From assembly GCA_000433675.1 (NCBI GenBank), contig FR893543.1, positions 1 through 29,208 on the forward strand: a DNA stretch of 29,208 bases, given 5' to 3'. Both the position numbers and the translations under genes were made by a program. Below, piece after piece: positions 16,123 through 23,707 of this stretch. This DNA comes from Clostridium sp. CAG:433. Lineage in GTDB: Bacteria > Bacillota_I > Bacilli_A > RF39 > UBA660. The notes beneath the pieces were generated by a model. That model worked only from the letters and a program-made list of their open reading frames with translations. It was not told where the DNA came from and ran no database searches. The stretch's first letter is position 1. Every line of letters begins with the position of its first letter.

Positions 16123-16368
16123 TTAATTAATTCCGAGTCCTAATTTGATAAATAATATAAGTATTCCTATCAAACCTGTTATTAAAGCTCCTATTGATGT
16201 CCTCCATAACCATTTATTTCTGTCTTCAATTTTGTTAATAGTTTCTAAGTTTCTATTTGCTAAATTATATGCTTCATTTGACTTTTCTTTTATAAGTTTG
16301 TAATCATCTATTTTACTTTCAATAACAGCGAGCCTAGTTAAAACTTCTAATTCAAATTTTTCTTCCAT
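16123..16368 (-). CDS. XhlA-like small membrane protein
   Basis: The protein has 81 residues from the chosen start. An N-terminal coiled-coil region (VLTRLAVIESKIDDYKLI, repeated Glu/Asn/Ile heptads) leads into NKWLWRTSIGALITGLIGI, a pattern typical of the XhlA/haemolysin family found beside phage lysis genes. One C-terminal membrane segment covers about residues 55-75. I start at ATG 16366-16368 because GGATGGTG gives a proper ribosome site there. The ATG at 16380 sits directly on AAGG. No endolysin or other phage lysis gene is near, so it may be a phage remnant. Confidence 0.7.
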   Translation of the reverse strand: MEEKFELEVLTRLAVIESKIDDYKLIKEKSNEAYNLANRNLETINKIEDRNKWLWRTSIGALITGLIGILILFIKLGLGIN

Positions 16369-16531
16369 ATGCATCACCATCCTTAATATATATTTCTATT
16401 ATATTAAATGCATATTTTAGTATTTTGAGTTTGTTATTAACTATAATTTTGGAATTTTTAATAGTTAAAATATCATTGTATAATTAATTATTTAGTTCAA
16501 CGCATACTTGTGTATCGCATTTTTACTTATT

Positions 16532-17872
16532 TTATTTAAAATCAAACTCTTTGTAAGACTTATTTAATAAATTTTGTCTCATATCTTTTAATAAACAATC
16601 TACAACTTCAAAAGATATCTCTCTTTGATTTTTATTTGTTGTATCAAATAAGTTAAAGTTTATGTTTTCTTCTTCAGATAACTTTTTCATATTTAATAAT
16701 GATTCATTATACTCATTTAAATTTGTCTCATTAAGAAATGATCTTTTTTCAAGTGATAAATTTGCATTGTAATCACGTTTTAATGATGTTAGACTATCCG
16801 CATATGTTGAAATAACAATATCAATTTTATTTTTAATTAAAGGTATATATAACTTTTTATATTCAATATATTCTTCTTCACTCATTCCATTTTTTAAATA
16901 TAATCTATCAACCCAAATTAGTCTATCAAATAAAGATCTATCAATTATGATGATATCTGGTTTTCTCTCAATTGATTCTTCTAATTGTTTTAATACATAT
17001 TTTGGAATTTCTGTATTAACTACATTTTTATATTTGTCTTTTAAAGTTGGATATATTTCCTTTTTGAATTTTTCAGATGTAGTAAATTCTTCTAATACTT
17101 CTACTACAAAACCTTTCTTTTTAAAGAAATCTTTTAAATTATTAATTAAACTTGTTTTACCTGTTCTTGGTGTTCCAGTAAATTCAATAACATATGGAGA
17201 ATTATCAGATAAAACTTTTTTTAGTTTGTATACTTCTTCTTTTCTATAATGTATTTTTCTTAATTTATTATATTCTTCTATATTATCCTTAAATATAATA
17301 TTTTTTACATATTCATCATTATCTTTATTATTAAAGATTTCATCTATTAACGCTTTTAATCTTATGAACATAGGATTATTTTCGTCTTCATTAAATATTA
17401 AACTATTATAAACTTCAGTATAGTACCATTTTTGAGATTCATATCCTCTTTTAAACGCTGAAAAATCGTATTCTCCTTTAATTTCAAATAATATTTTTAA
17501 ATCTTCAAGATTACTAATTTTATCTGCACATATTACTGCCTTATGTCTTAAATCTAATTTTTTAGTTTCTTCTATTGTATGTTTTTTTCTTTCTTCCCAA
17601 GATAAACTTTTATCTGGTTCACTCGCACCATATACTAATGAAGCAATATCATCATTAAAATTATCTTTTATATCTTCTATTTCATATGATGTATCTTCTA
17701 CAACATCATGTAAATACCCTGCAGATACAACGTTTTCATCAAATTCATATTGTTTTAATATTTGTCCAACATTTATTGGATGTATTATCATTGGTTTTTC
17801 TTTATCACTTTTTCTTACCTGACCTTTATGCGCTTTTATTGCAAATTTTTTTGCTTTTAATTCTATATTCAT
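16532..17872 (-). CDS. HD-hydrolase / P-loop nucleotide kinase fusion
   Basis: The protein has 446 residues in two parts. Residues 1-130 are an HD domain of the SpoT/MESH1 type: AHKGQVRKS, IHP (31-32), YLHDVVEDTS (H55 D56, E59 D60) and the late Asp in ICADKISNL (D117). These are the metal-ligand positions of (p)ppGpp hydrolases. Residues 225-440 are a P-loop kinase: FTGTPRTGKTSL (Walker A, 233-241) and IIIIDRSLFDRLIW (310-320), as in deoxynucleoside/thymidylate-type or AAA_28-like kinases. There is no synthetase domain. A nucleotide-signal or nucleotide-metabolism role is likely, possibly in stress or phage response. That is inference. The start follows GGAGGAG. It lies in the accessory region. 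Confidence 0.78.
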   Translation of the reverse strand: MNIELKAKKFAIKAHKGQVRKSDKEKPMIIHPINVGQILKQYEFDENVVSAGYLHDVVEDTSYEIEDIKDNFNDDIASLVYGASEPDKSLSWEERKKHTIEETKKLDLRHKAVICADKISNLEDLKILFEIKGEYDFSAFKRGYESQKWYYTEVYNSLIFNEDENNPMFIRLKALIDEIFNNKDNDEYVKNIIFKDNIEEYNKLRKIHYRKEEVYKLKKVLSDNSPYVIEFTGTPRTGKTSLINNLKDFFKKKGFVVEVLEEFTTSEKFKKEIYPTLKDKYKNVVNTEIPKYVLKQLEESIERKPDIIIIDRSLFDRLIWVDRLYLKNGMSEEEYIEYKKLYIPLIKNKIDIVISTYADSLTSLKRDYNANLSLEKRSFLNETNLNEYNESLLNMKKLSEEENINFNLFDTTNKNQREISFEVVDCLLKDMRQNLLNKSYKEFDFK

Positions 17873-17935
17873 AACTCCTCCATTTATAATAAACTAGAAA
17901 ATTTATCATGTTCAATATTGTAATTAACTATAAGA

Positions 17936-17964
17936 ATTATAACATATTTATGTACTATTTTGAA
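17936..17964 (-). promoter_or_regulatory. Promoter of the HD-kinase gene
   Basis: On the minus strand TTCAAA (17959-17964), a 17-base spacer and a perfect TATAAT (17936-17941). The 75-bp repeat begins 19 bases upstream of the -35, a position where an activator or repressor could act. Confidence 0.6.
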
Positions 17965-17982
17965 CATTTACATCACATCTAT

Positions 17983-18057
17983 ACCTGGTGATGGTCAAAG
18001 TGTAACTATTTTTATTTTTCACGATTTTGGTGTTAGCACCAAAATGGAAAATATTCT
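17983..18057 (+). repeat. Accessory-region direct repeat, copy A
   Basis: About 75 bases starting ACCTGGTGATGG are repeated in the same orientation at 27675, roughly 83% identical by eye with one gap. The copy contains a perfect 9-bp inverted repeat ATTTTGGTG / CACCAAAAT (18024-18045), degenerate in copy B. Homology stops abruptly to the left of ACCTGG. The rest of the 17873-18092 gap holds the HD-kinase promoter and a hairpin, and no gene. Confidence 0.75.
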
Positions 18058-18065
18058 ATATTTTC
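18047..18065 (-). terminator. Hairpin after the dinD operon, possible terminator
   Basis: An 8-bp stem GAAAATAT / ATATTTTC with a 3-base loop, followed on the minus strand by CATTTTGG. The T tract is short. It lies 28 bases past the stop of the small dinD-linked gene and overlaps the end of repeat copy A. Confidence 0.4.
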
Positions 18066-18092
18066 TGATTTTAAATATATTTCATAAACTTT

Positions 18093-18308
18093 TTACATTT
18101 TTGTAATTAAAGAAGAAGTTAAACAAGCTTGTACAATCCTTTTAAATTCTTCTGCTTCTTTAGGATTTAAGTCATGCATAGAATCTACAGCATCTATAAA
18201 ATCTTTCAAAGCTTTTAATATTTTTTTATAACTATCATTATTTTCCTTTTCTAGTTTATCTTTAATTTCATTAATACTTTGTATAAAAATTGCGTAATCT
18301 CTATCCAT
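18093..18308 (-). CDS. Small helical protein in the dinD operon
   Basis: The protein has 71 residues from ATG 18306-18308, which lies 8 bases after AAGGAG. An ATG two codons earlier lies too close to it. No family is recognised. The sequence is helical and charged (INEIKDKLEKENNDSYKKIL, then PKEAEEFKRIVQACLTSSL), with one cysteine and no membrane segment. It begins 29 bases after the dinD stop, with no terminator between, so it should be transcribed from the same LexA-box promoter and may be DNA-damage induced. Confidence 0.62.
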   Translation of the reverse strand: MDRDYAIFIQSINEIKDKLEKENNDSYKKILKALKDFIDAVDSMHDLNPKEAEEFKRIVQACLTSSLITKM

Positions 18309-18336
18309 ATTCATTTCTCCTTTTTAAATAATATAC

Positions 18337-19164
18337 TTAATTATTTCCGATTTTTTGTAATTCGTCTTTCTCTAGTTCTTTTATGGACTTTTCTGGAGTT
18401 GGTAAAGTTTCTGGCATATTACCACCAAGTTCTTCAATTGCTTTTCTAACGGTTCTACCTACATTATAATGAGTTAAACAAGCATCATCTTCATTATCTA
18501 TATTATCTTTTTTTAGTTTGGCCTCTGTTTGTGTAATACGGAATAAATTCGCACCTAATTCCTCACTACCCATATAATCAAGAATATCCTCGCTTTCTTT
18601 TATGTTCTTACGTTTTGCTATTTGTTTAGCTGTTTCTCCATTATAAAGCCCTTTATATCCATAATTATTAAATTTGCCAAAATTTTCTACGCCTGCTTCT
18701 CTTGCAGTTTTAAATAAATATTTATTTTTATTATTAACAAGAATTCTAGTATACAATCTTTTTTCATCTTCAGTTAACTTCGAATATTCTAATTCAGTAA
18801 TTTCTTGTTTTCTAGTTTGTATTGCAAAATAAGTTTGCCCAAGAGCTACTGATTTTTTTCTAGGATTTGCATTTTGAACTATTAAATAACAAGCATATCT
18901 TGATAAATGATAATCAACTACGTTTTGAATATTACCTTTACCACCAACTATCGGTTTCCTGAATTCAGGAAAGTGATCTAGAACACTATTATTACTAGTT
19001 TCGCATGCAATCATTGCACGTTTTATAACTTTATGAAAATTTTCCCATTTACTATATTCTAGTAAAGGCATTAATTCTCTTGCTTCCCAAAATTCATTTC
19101 CATATTCATTAATATGCTTTATACTTTCAAAAGTTTTTTCATTATATTCTTCTATATTACTCAT
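18337..19164 (-). CDS. dinD: DNA damage-inducible protein DinD
   Basis: At 275 residues it is nearly the length of E. coli DinD (274) and collinear with it. DinD is an SOS protein that inhibits RecA-mediated strand exchange by disassembling RecA filaments. Visible landmarks are the BRO-N-like start (GNEFWEARELMPLLEY), RAMIACETS, LSRYACYLIVQNANP, GQTYFAIQTRKQE, EDEKRLYTR, HGYxGLY-type NYGYKGLYNGE, DYMGSEELGANLFRITQTE, and the C-terminal VGRTVRKAIEELGGNMPE. The gene starts after GGAGG and has a near-consensus Gram-positive SOS box in its promoter, which independently supports the call. It lies within the accessory region and heads a two-gene operon. Confidence 0.94.
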   Translation of the reverse strand: MSNIEEYNEKTFESIKHINEYGNEFWEARELMPLLEYSKWENFHKVIKRAMIACETSNNSVLDHFPEFRKPIVGGKGNIQNVVDYHLSRYACYLIVQNANPRKKSVALGQTYFAIQTRKQEITELEYSKLTEDEKRLYTRILVNNKNKYLFKTAREAGVENFGKFNNYGYKGLYNGETAKQIAKRKNIKESEDILDYMGSEELGANLFRITQTEAKLKKDNIDNEDDACLTHYNVGRTVRKAIEELGGNMPETLPTPEKSIKELEKDELQKIGNN

Positions 19165-19188
19165 TTTAACTAACCTCCATCACTATAT

Positions 19189-19217
19189 ATTATATCAAAC
19201 ATTTGTTCTTGCTGCAA
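19189..19217 (-). promoter_or_regulatory. SOS-regulated promoter of dinD (LexA box inside)
   Basis: On the minus strand TTGCAG (19212-19217), a 17-base spacer and TATAAT (19189-19194). The spacer contains AGAACAAATGTTTG (19196-19209), which matches the Bacillus-type LexA box CGAACRNRYGTTYG at 13 of 14 positions. LexA bound there would cover the polymerase site. Confidence 0.88.
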
Positions 19218-19265
19218 TTTATTTATTATGTTTTTTGTATAAGTAGTTTATCAATTTTATGTACT

Positions 19266-19290
19266 ACTTGTGTCCAAGTTGGTCACAAGT
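19266..19290. repeat. 25-bp near-perfect palindrome at the recombinase 3' end
   Basis: Arms ACTTGTGTCC / GGTCACAAGT (9 of 10 paired) flank AAGTT. It touches the recombinase stop codon and has no T tract, so it is not a terminator. Serine recombinase attachment sites are imperfect palindromes and often lie beside the recombinase gene, so this is a candidate site. Confidence 0.5.
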
Positions 19291-20870
19291 TAATTATTTA
19301 ACATACTAAATTTATAGATAATTTCTATGTTTCTATCTTTATCTATAATAATTTTATATATTAAAGCACCAATCAACTCTCTTGATTGATTATCAATATC
19401 AATTAATTCTCTTATTTTATCTTCGTAATTTTTTAACTCATTCTTATTAATCTTTTTATCATTTTTTGCATCTTGTAAACTTTGAATTTTCTCTCTTATT
19501 CTAACTAGAGAATTTTCTGTTTCTCTAGAAATTCTTAAATACATCTCTTCAGATACTATGCCATTAAATTTATCTTGATATAGCATGTCTAATTTACTAA
19601 TTAAGGCTTTTTCTTGTTTTTTTAAATCATTTATATTGTTATTAACTTCACTATTATCTTTTTTATTAATACTTTTAGATATTTCTGATATATCTAATTT
19701 ATTTAAATATCTTTTTCAAGTATTTCTAATAACTTCTAGCAATGCTTCCTCTAGTTTTTCATACGGACTGAAATGAGGTTCACACATTCTTCTTTTAGGA
19801 TCTCTTGAGTATCTATTACAATTAATAGTCCAATAATCATGATTTTTTCTATAAGAAATGGTTAAAGTATTGCCACATTCCTTACAATATAATAAATTTT
19901 CGAATAGCCTTTTTTCTCTTTTAGTAATAGTAGTTTTAGTAGTTCTTTTAATATTATTTTGAACACTTTCAAATATAAATCTATCTACTAACGGTTCATG
20001 GGTATTTTTAACAATATCCCAATTACTTTTCGGTAATGATTTTTTCTTTTTGGATTTATATGATACTTTAGTTTGTACACTTTGTACCATATCACCAACA
20101 TACATTTGATTTTTTAAAATTTTTTTAACAGAAGAAATAGTCCACATAGGATTATATTTAGCTTTTGAATTAGGATTCTTTCTCTTCAAACTACTAGGTG
20201 TTTTAACATTATTATCATTCAAATAAGTAGTTATTTCAGAAAGTCCTACACCGTTATAAGCCATATCAAATATCTTTTTTACTACCCATGCATGCTCTGG
20301 ATCTGGTATTAAATGCCCTTTATCATTTGGATCTCTTAAATATCCATAACTTGGAGCACTTCCAATAAATTTGCCATTTCTTCTTTTGTCATTTAAAACA
20401 TTACGAATTTTAATAGAATTTTGTTTACTATAATAATCATTACAAGCAAATAACCATGTTGCTGAGTCATTACTTGCTTGATTAATCGCATTATCGTATC
20501 CTTCCAACATAGAAATAAATCTTATTCCATTTTCTGGAAAGAAAGTTTCAACATAATATCCTGTTAAAATATGATCTCTACCTAATCTTGATAAGTCTTT
20601 TACTACTACAAGATTAATTCTTTTGGCTTTAATATCTTCAATAAGTCTTTGAAATCCCGGTCTATCAAAAGTAGTACCAGAATATCCATCATCTACATAT
20701 TCATCTACAAAAATAAATCCTTTTTCTTTGATAAAATTCATTAGTACATTTCTTTGATTAAGGACACTCTCACTTTCAGATTCGTAAGATTTTCCTTCAT
20801 CAGCTTCTGATAATCTTATATAAATTCCTGCTTTGTAGTAATCTGGCATTACATTTAAAGTGTTATACAA
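19290..20870 (-). pseudogene. Large serine recombinase interrupted by an in-frame TGA
   Basis: This Tn4451 TnpX/integrase-type recombinase would cut and join DNA through a serine. The catalytic domain shows AGIYIRLSEAD (nucleophile Ser), EYVDDGYSGTTFDRPGF and VVVKDLSRLGRDH. A recombinase domain follows (SYGYLRDPNDKGHL), then a zinc ribbon (YCKECGNTL ... CNRYSRDPKRRMCEP). After VIRNT the frame meets TGA (19716-19718) and then continues in the same frame, KRYLNKLDISEI, through the C-terminal coiled coil (RISRETENSLVRIREKIQ) to TAA at 19290-19292. The full length would be about 526 residues. The TGA replaces a position where relatives often have Cys. I start at TTG 20868-20870 because AAAGGAG precedes it. 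It is probably inactive unless read through. Confidence 0.86.
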
Positions 20871-20914
20871 GCTTACTCTCCTTTCCTTGTTGTATAACAA
20901 CTAAAGCCAATTAA

Positions 20915-20923
20915 ATTATACCA
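20915..20923 (-). promoter_or_regulatory. Extended -10 promoter of the recombinase gene
   Basis: On the minus strand TGGTATAAT, a perfect extended -10 (TGnTATAAT), about 45 bases before the TTG start. No clear -35 is visible. Confidence 0.5.
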
Positions 20924-20948
20924 TACAAATTTAATTTGGCACATTATA

Positions 20949-21041
20949 TCAATCACTATTTACCTTACTTTTAATAAATTTAATTACCAGTTCATTAAAA
21001 TTAGGAGAATCATCTTTGAAAGTTTCTATTATATTAAACAT
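20949..21041 (-). CDS. 30-residue ORF upstream of the recombinase
   Basis: This short frame (MFNIIETFKDDSPNF, then a LVIKFIKSK helix) starts at ATG 21039-21041 after a strong GAGGTGG ribosome site and ends TGA. It has no known family. It lies between the broken initiator gene and the recombinase, close enough for one transcript. It is amphipathic, with Asn/Lys/Asp-rich surfaces, and has no membrane segment. It could be a real element protein or a translational leader. The ribosome site is the main support. Confidence 0.5.
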   Translation of the reverse strand: MFNIIETFKDDSPNFNELVIKFIKSKVNSD

Positions 21042-21074
21042 AAGCCACCTCATTTAAGTTTATGAGTGTCTTTA

Positions 21075-21642
21075 TCAATTTATATCTTCCTCCATTTCTT
21101 TAAAACTTTCTAGCATTTTCTCCATCTCTTCTTGTTCTTCCTTAGTTGCTTCTTTTGATTCAATAGGTTCACCATGCCAGTATTCAATACCAAATTCATC
21201 CACATAATAAATTTTATCTAATATATCTCTTTTATTTTTATTATATTTATTATAATGGTTAAAATTATTTTGAATACTAGTATTAGCATTTCTTTGAATA
21301 CTTATTATCCTTTTCTTTAATACCTCGGATAATTTAATTATCCTCTTTGAATTATTTGTTTCACTATTATTAATTTCTATATCAATATATCCATTTTTTG
21401 ATAAACTACTTATACTTTTTGATACAGTTGGTTTTGTACAATCAAACTTCTTCATAAAATACCTATTAATAGGCCAACAATAGCCATTTTTCTTACATAG
21501 TGACACAATGTCTATTAATAATATTCTCTCAAAGTAAGTTAATCTATTATCTCCTAATATTTATTCTGGTAATACTAAACTTATAAATGGCTCTTTTTCC
21601 ATCATTTCTCCAATATAAGATTATCAAGTTTAGTAGTTCCAT
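21075..21642 (-). pseudogene. Winged-helix replication-initiator-like gene with premature stop
   Basis: The intact part is 143 residues: CKKNGYCWPINRYFMKKF, then a helix-turn-helix (CTKPTVSKSISSLSKNGYI) and an acidic tail (EEQEEMEKMLES). This resembles the N-terminal DNA-binding domain of plasmid/ICE initiator-like proteins. The same frame extends upstream (LGDNRLTYFERILLIDIVSL) to MMEKEPFISLVLPE at 21605, but a TAA at 21561-21563 interrupts it. The strongest ribosome site (AAAGGAGG) serves an ATG at 21642 in another frame (MELLNL, 31 codons), so a second indel lesion is likely. The gene appears dead in the same element as the broken recombinase. Confidence 0.68.
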
Positions 21643-21685
21643 ATTATCCTCCTTTCTTTATCAGTCTTTTTAGGAACACATAAAA

Positions 21686-21766
21686 AAGAACTGAACACAT
21701 TAGTCCACAACAAAAATAAGGGAATATTTCCAATCTTTTTGTTGGATTAATATGTATTCAGTTCTT
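21686..21766 (-). ncRNA. 81-nt structured hairpin with terminator tract
   Basis: On the minus strand a 10-bp outer stem AAGAACTGAA / TTCAGTTCTT encloses a second long imperfect stem (ATTAATCCAACAAAAA against TTTTTGTTGTGGACTAAT) and an inner GGAAATATTCC hairpin. Five T follow the stem end. With the promoter at 21893-21920 it forms a transcript of about 200 nt ending upstream of the initiator-like gene. It could be an attenuator or a small RNA. No T-box or known riboswitch motif is visible. Confidence 0.6.
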
Positions 21767-21865
21767 CACTGATTAATTATCATACATTATTCTTTAATGT
21801 ATAATAAAGCTTTCTAATTTCTTTTTAATATTTACTATTTTATATTTATATATGTTTATATGTAA

Positions 21866-21887
21866 TAGTCACATTCCCGTATGACTA
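21866..21887. promoter_or_regulatory. Operator-like inverted repeat at the transcription start
   Basis: Arms TAGTCA / TGACTA separated by 10 bases. It covers the predicted start point of the promoter at 21893-21920, a typical repressor position. Confidence 0.45.
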
Positions 21888-21892
21888 GTCTA

Positions 21893-21920
21893 ATTATAAC
21901 ACTAATTATTTCATTTTCAA
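21893..21920 (-). promoter_or_regulatory. Promoter driving the structured leader
   Basis: On the minus strand TTGAAA (21915-21920), a 16-base spacer and a perfect TATAAT (21893-21898). The transcript would run through the inverted repeat and the 81-nt hairpin toward the broken initiator gene. Confidence 0.68.
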
Positions 21921-21930
21921 TATGTAATCG

Positions 21931-21948
21931 TTCGACAATATTCGACAA
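21931..21948. repeat. Two TTCGACAA repeats, 10-bp period
   Basis: TTCGACAA occurs at 21931-21938 and 21941-21948, so the two copies share one helical face. They lie just upstream of the -35 at 21915-21920, where an activator or iteron-binding protein could sit. Confidence 0.5.
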
Positions 21949-21974
21949 AAATAATATGTAACTTACAATTTTAA

Positions 21975-23573
21975 TTATTCATAATAATTAATTACCACAA
22001 CTGGTTTATAATTTGCAGATACAACTTTATTAGCCCAATCAACTAATTTGTTTAAAAACATTATTGAATCCAACTGTAATATATCTATTTTATTATTATC
22101 ATTGTGAATTCTTTTCTTTCCTTTAATATACAACCATAACCCTATTTTTTTTACTCTTTTATATTCTTCAATTAGAGGATCTTTATCATATGTTCTAGAC
22201 ATAAAAGCATCAACAGTTAAATTTGATTGATCAATTGCATAACAAAAATCTCTAGGGCTCCCTATTTTAACTGCATATATTACATCATCTATTTTACCTA
22301 AATCAGCTATTTCAATCTTATAATTTCTGCCCTTATTTATATCCACTAAATTTCTATCTAAATTATCGAATTTATATTTTTTGCTTAATATATCATTTAT
22401 AGCTTTTTCTCTATATGTAACAATATGATTTTCCTTGCTATCTTTATTTTCTTTAATATCTACATAATTATTATCATTTAAGTACTCTTCATACCATTTA
22501 CTAGATTTATCATTAGACATATCATAACTTACAAAATCTATTAGTTCTAATCCATCTTTTATATTTTGATAAAAATCATTATTATAATAATAAATATCAC
22601 CATCATATATTACATAGTTTGTATTTTCAAAACTAAAATCATATGTTACCACTTCTTTTAACGATCTAGAAAAAGACGCATCACCATCTGAAATATACTT
22701 AATTTTAATATAATCTAATATTTTTTCAGTCTTAATATTATTTTTATCTATAAAATTTCTGACAACATCAGTATTTAATACTGATATTTCTTCTTTTTTA
22801 TTGATATAAGCTAGTTGTAATCTAAAATTGTCATCAAAATATATAGAGCTTCCTAATATATTCATTTCTTCTAATGAAAAATTAGCATCCTTTATATTAT
22901 TCATAAAATTAACATTTAAATAATCCCATATTCTTGTCTTTAATTCATCATCAGTAACTTTAACAAATAATGGTATTGGTCTTTTATCATTTCTATTTTC
23001 AATATTTTTTATAATTGATAATATTTCAGAAATGTTATCTATACTTTTATCTAAGTTCAATTTTAGAGACTTGCCAATAGTTATGCTTTTCCCCAATTGT
23101 TCTATTTCATCTGGAATTATTTCTAGATTTACCACTGATTCTCCTCTATCTAAAACAATAATATCTGAGTTAGACATTGTTTTAACTAAACTACTTGTAC
23201 TACCATTTAAAAATTTTGCTGCTTTTCTTTTCACTTTTGATACATCTACACGCTTAGCAATATTCATAGCAAAATCTGTATCGCAATATTTTTGTACAAG
23301 AACACTACTCATTCCATATGTAACTGCATAAAAATCACTAGTTGACTCAATTAAAAGAATTCCTTTTAAACTATCCTTATCAACAGTGATATCTACATCA
23401 AATTCATTTAATATATTTTGCCATGATATTTTAGAACTATCTTTCTTACTATAATACAAATTTAAACAATAATCATCAACTTGTTTTTCTACTTTACTTT
23501 TAATATAATTATTGTTCATCATTTCTTTAAATAATCCATCTTTATCCTTAATTCTAAAAATATTATACTGCAT
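21975..23573 (-). CDS. DUF6119 / TIGR04141-type sporadically distributed protein
   Basis: The protein has 532 residues. Members of this family are scattered among bacteria, often in genomic islands and near restriction genes. Their biochemical role is not known to me. The diagnostic part is the first half: LLIESTSDFYAVTYG, YCDTDFAMNIAKRVD, VKRKAAKFLNGSTSSL and LDRGESVVNLEIIPDE. A conserved C-terminal block reads YKIEIADLGK, VYAVKIG-type IYAVKIGSPRDFCYAIDQS. No nuclease, P-loop or membrane motif is evident. The ATG follows AGGAGG. It lies downstream of the BcgI-like RM pair, behind its own promoter and a terminator-like hairpin. An accessory defence role is inferred from context only. Confidence 0.78.
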   Translation of the reverse strand: MQYNIFRIKDKDGLFKEMMNNNYIKSKVEKQVDDYCLNLYYSKKDSSKISWQNILNEFDVDITVDKDSLKGILLIESTSDFYAVTYGMSSVLVQKYCDTDFAMNIAKRVDVSKVKRKAAKFLNGSTSSLVKTMSNSDIIVLDRGESVVNLEIIPDEIEQLGKSITIGKSLKLNLDKSIDNISEILSIIKNIENRNDKRPIPLFVKVTDDELKTRIWDYLNVNFMNNIKDANFSLEEMNILGSSIYFDDNFRLQLAYINKKEEISVLNTDVVRNFIDKNNIKTEKILDYIKIKYISDGDASFSRSLKEVVTYDFSFENTNYVIYDGDIYYYNNDFYQNIKDGLELIDFVSYDMSNDKSSKWYEEYLNDNNYVDIKENKDSKENHIVTYREKAINDILSKKYKFDNLDRNLVDINKGRNYKIEIADLGKIDDVIYAVKIGSPRDFCYAIDQSNLTVDAFMSRTYDKDPLIEEYKRVKKIGLWLYIKGKKRIHNDNNKIDILQLDSIMFLNKLVDWANKVVSANYKPVVVINYYE

Positions 23574-23596
23574 AAATACCTCCTACTATAAAAAAA

Positions 23597-23631
23597 GACG
23601 TAATACAAAACTATAAGCCTGTACTAGCGCC
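23597..23631 (-). terminator. Hairpin with T tract ahead of the DUF6119 gene
   Basis: On the minus strand GGCG-C-TAGTACA pairs with TGTATTA-CGTC (11 pairs, two G-T, one bulged C), followed by seven T, then AGGAGG and the gene start. It lies between the gene's own promoter and its ribosome site, so it may act as an attenuator as well as ending RM transcription. Confidence 0.65.
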
Positions 23632-23649
23632 TCCTTTTTTCTTTGATAT

Positions 23650-23678
23650 ATTGTACCATCAATTAATATTATTTTAAA
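23650..23678 (-). promoter_or_regulatory. Promoter of the DUF6119 gene
   Basis: On the minus strand TTTAAA (23673-23678), a 17-base spacer and an extended -10 TGGTACAAT (-10 at 23650-23655). The transcript begins about 10-15 bases before the attenuator-like hairpin. Confidence 0.6.
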
Positions 23679-23707
23679 TACTTTCTAAATTATTTTTTAC
23701 CTATTTA

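Noticed and set aside
16480..16531. Hairpin near 16500-16520 as terminator of the HD-kinase gene
   Set aside because: The stem CGCATAC/GTATCGC has a mismatch, and its T tract is on the plus strand, where nothing is transcribed toward it.
19716..19718. TGA read as tryptophan or selenocysteine
   Set aside because: TGA is a normal stop here: the small thioredoxin gene ends in TGA at its ATGA overlap. The affected recombinase residue is not catalytic, and I see no convincing SECIS-like hairpin directly after it.
21686..21886. T-box riboswitch leader
   Set aside because: A leader with stem-loops and a terminator is present, but the conserved T-box sequence (AGGGTGGNACCGCG) is absent and the downstream gene is not an amino-acid gene.
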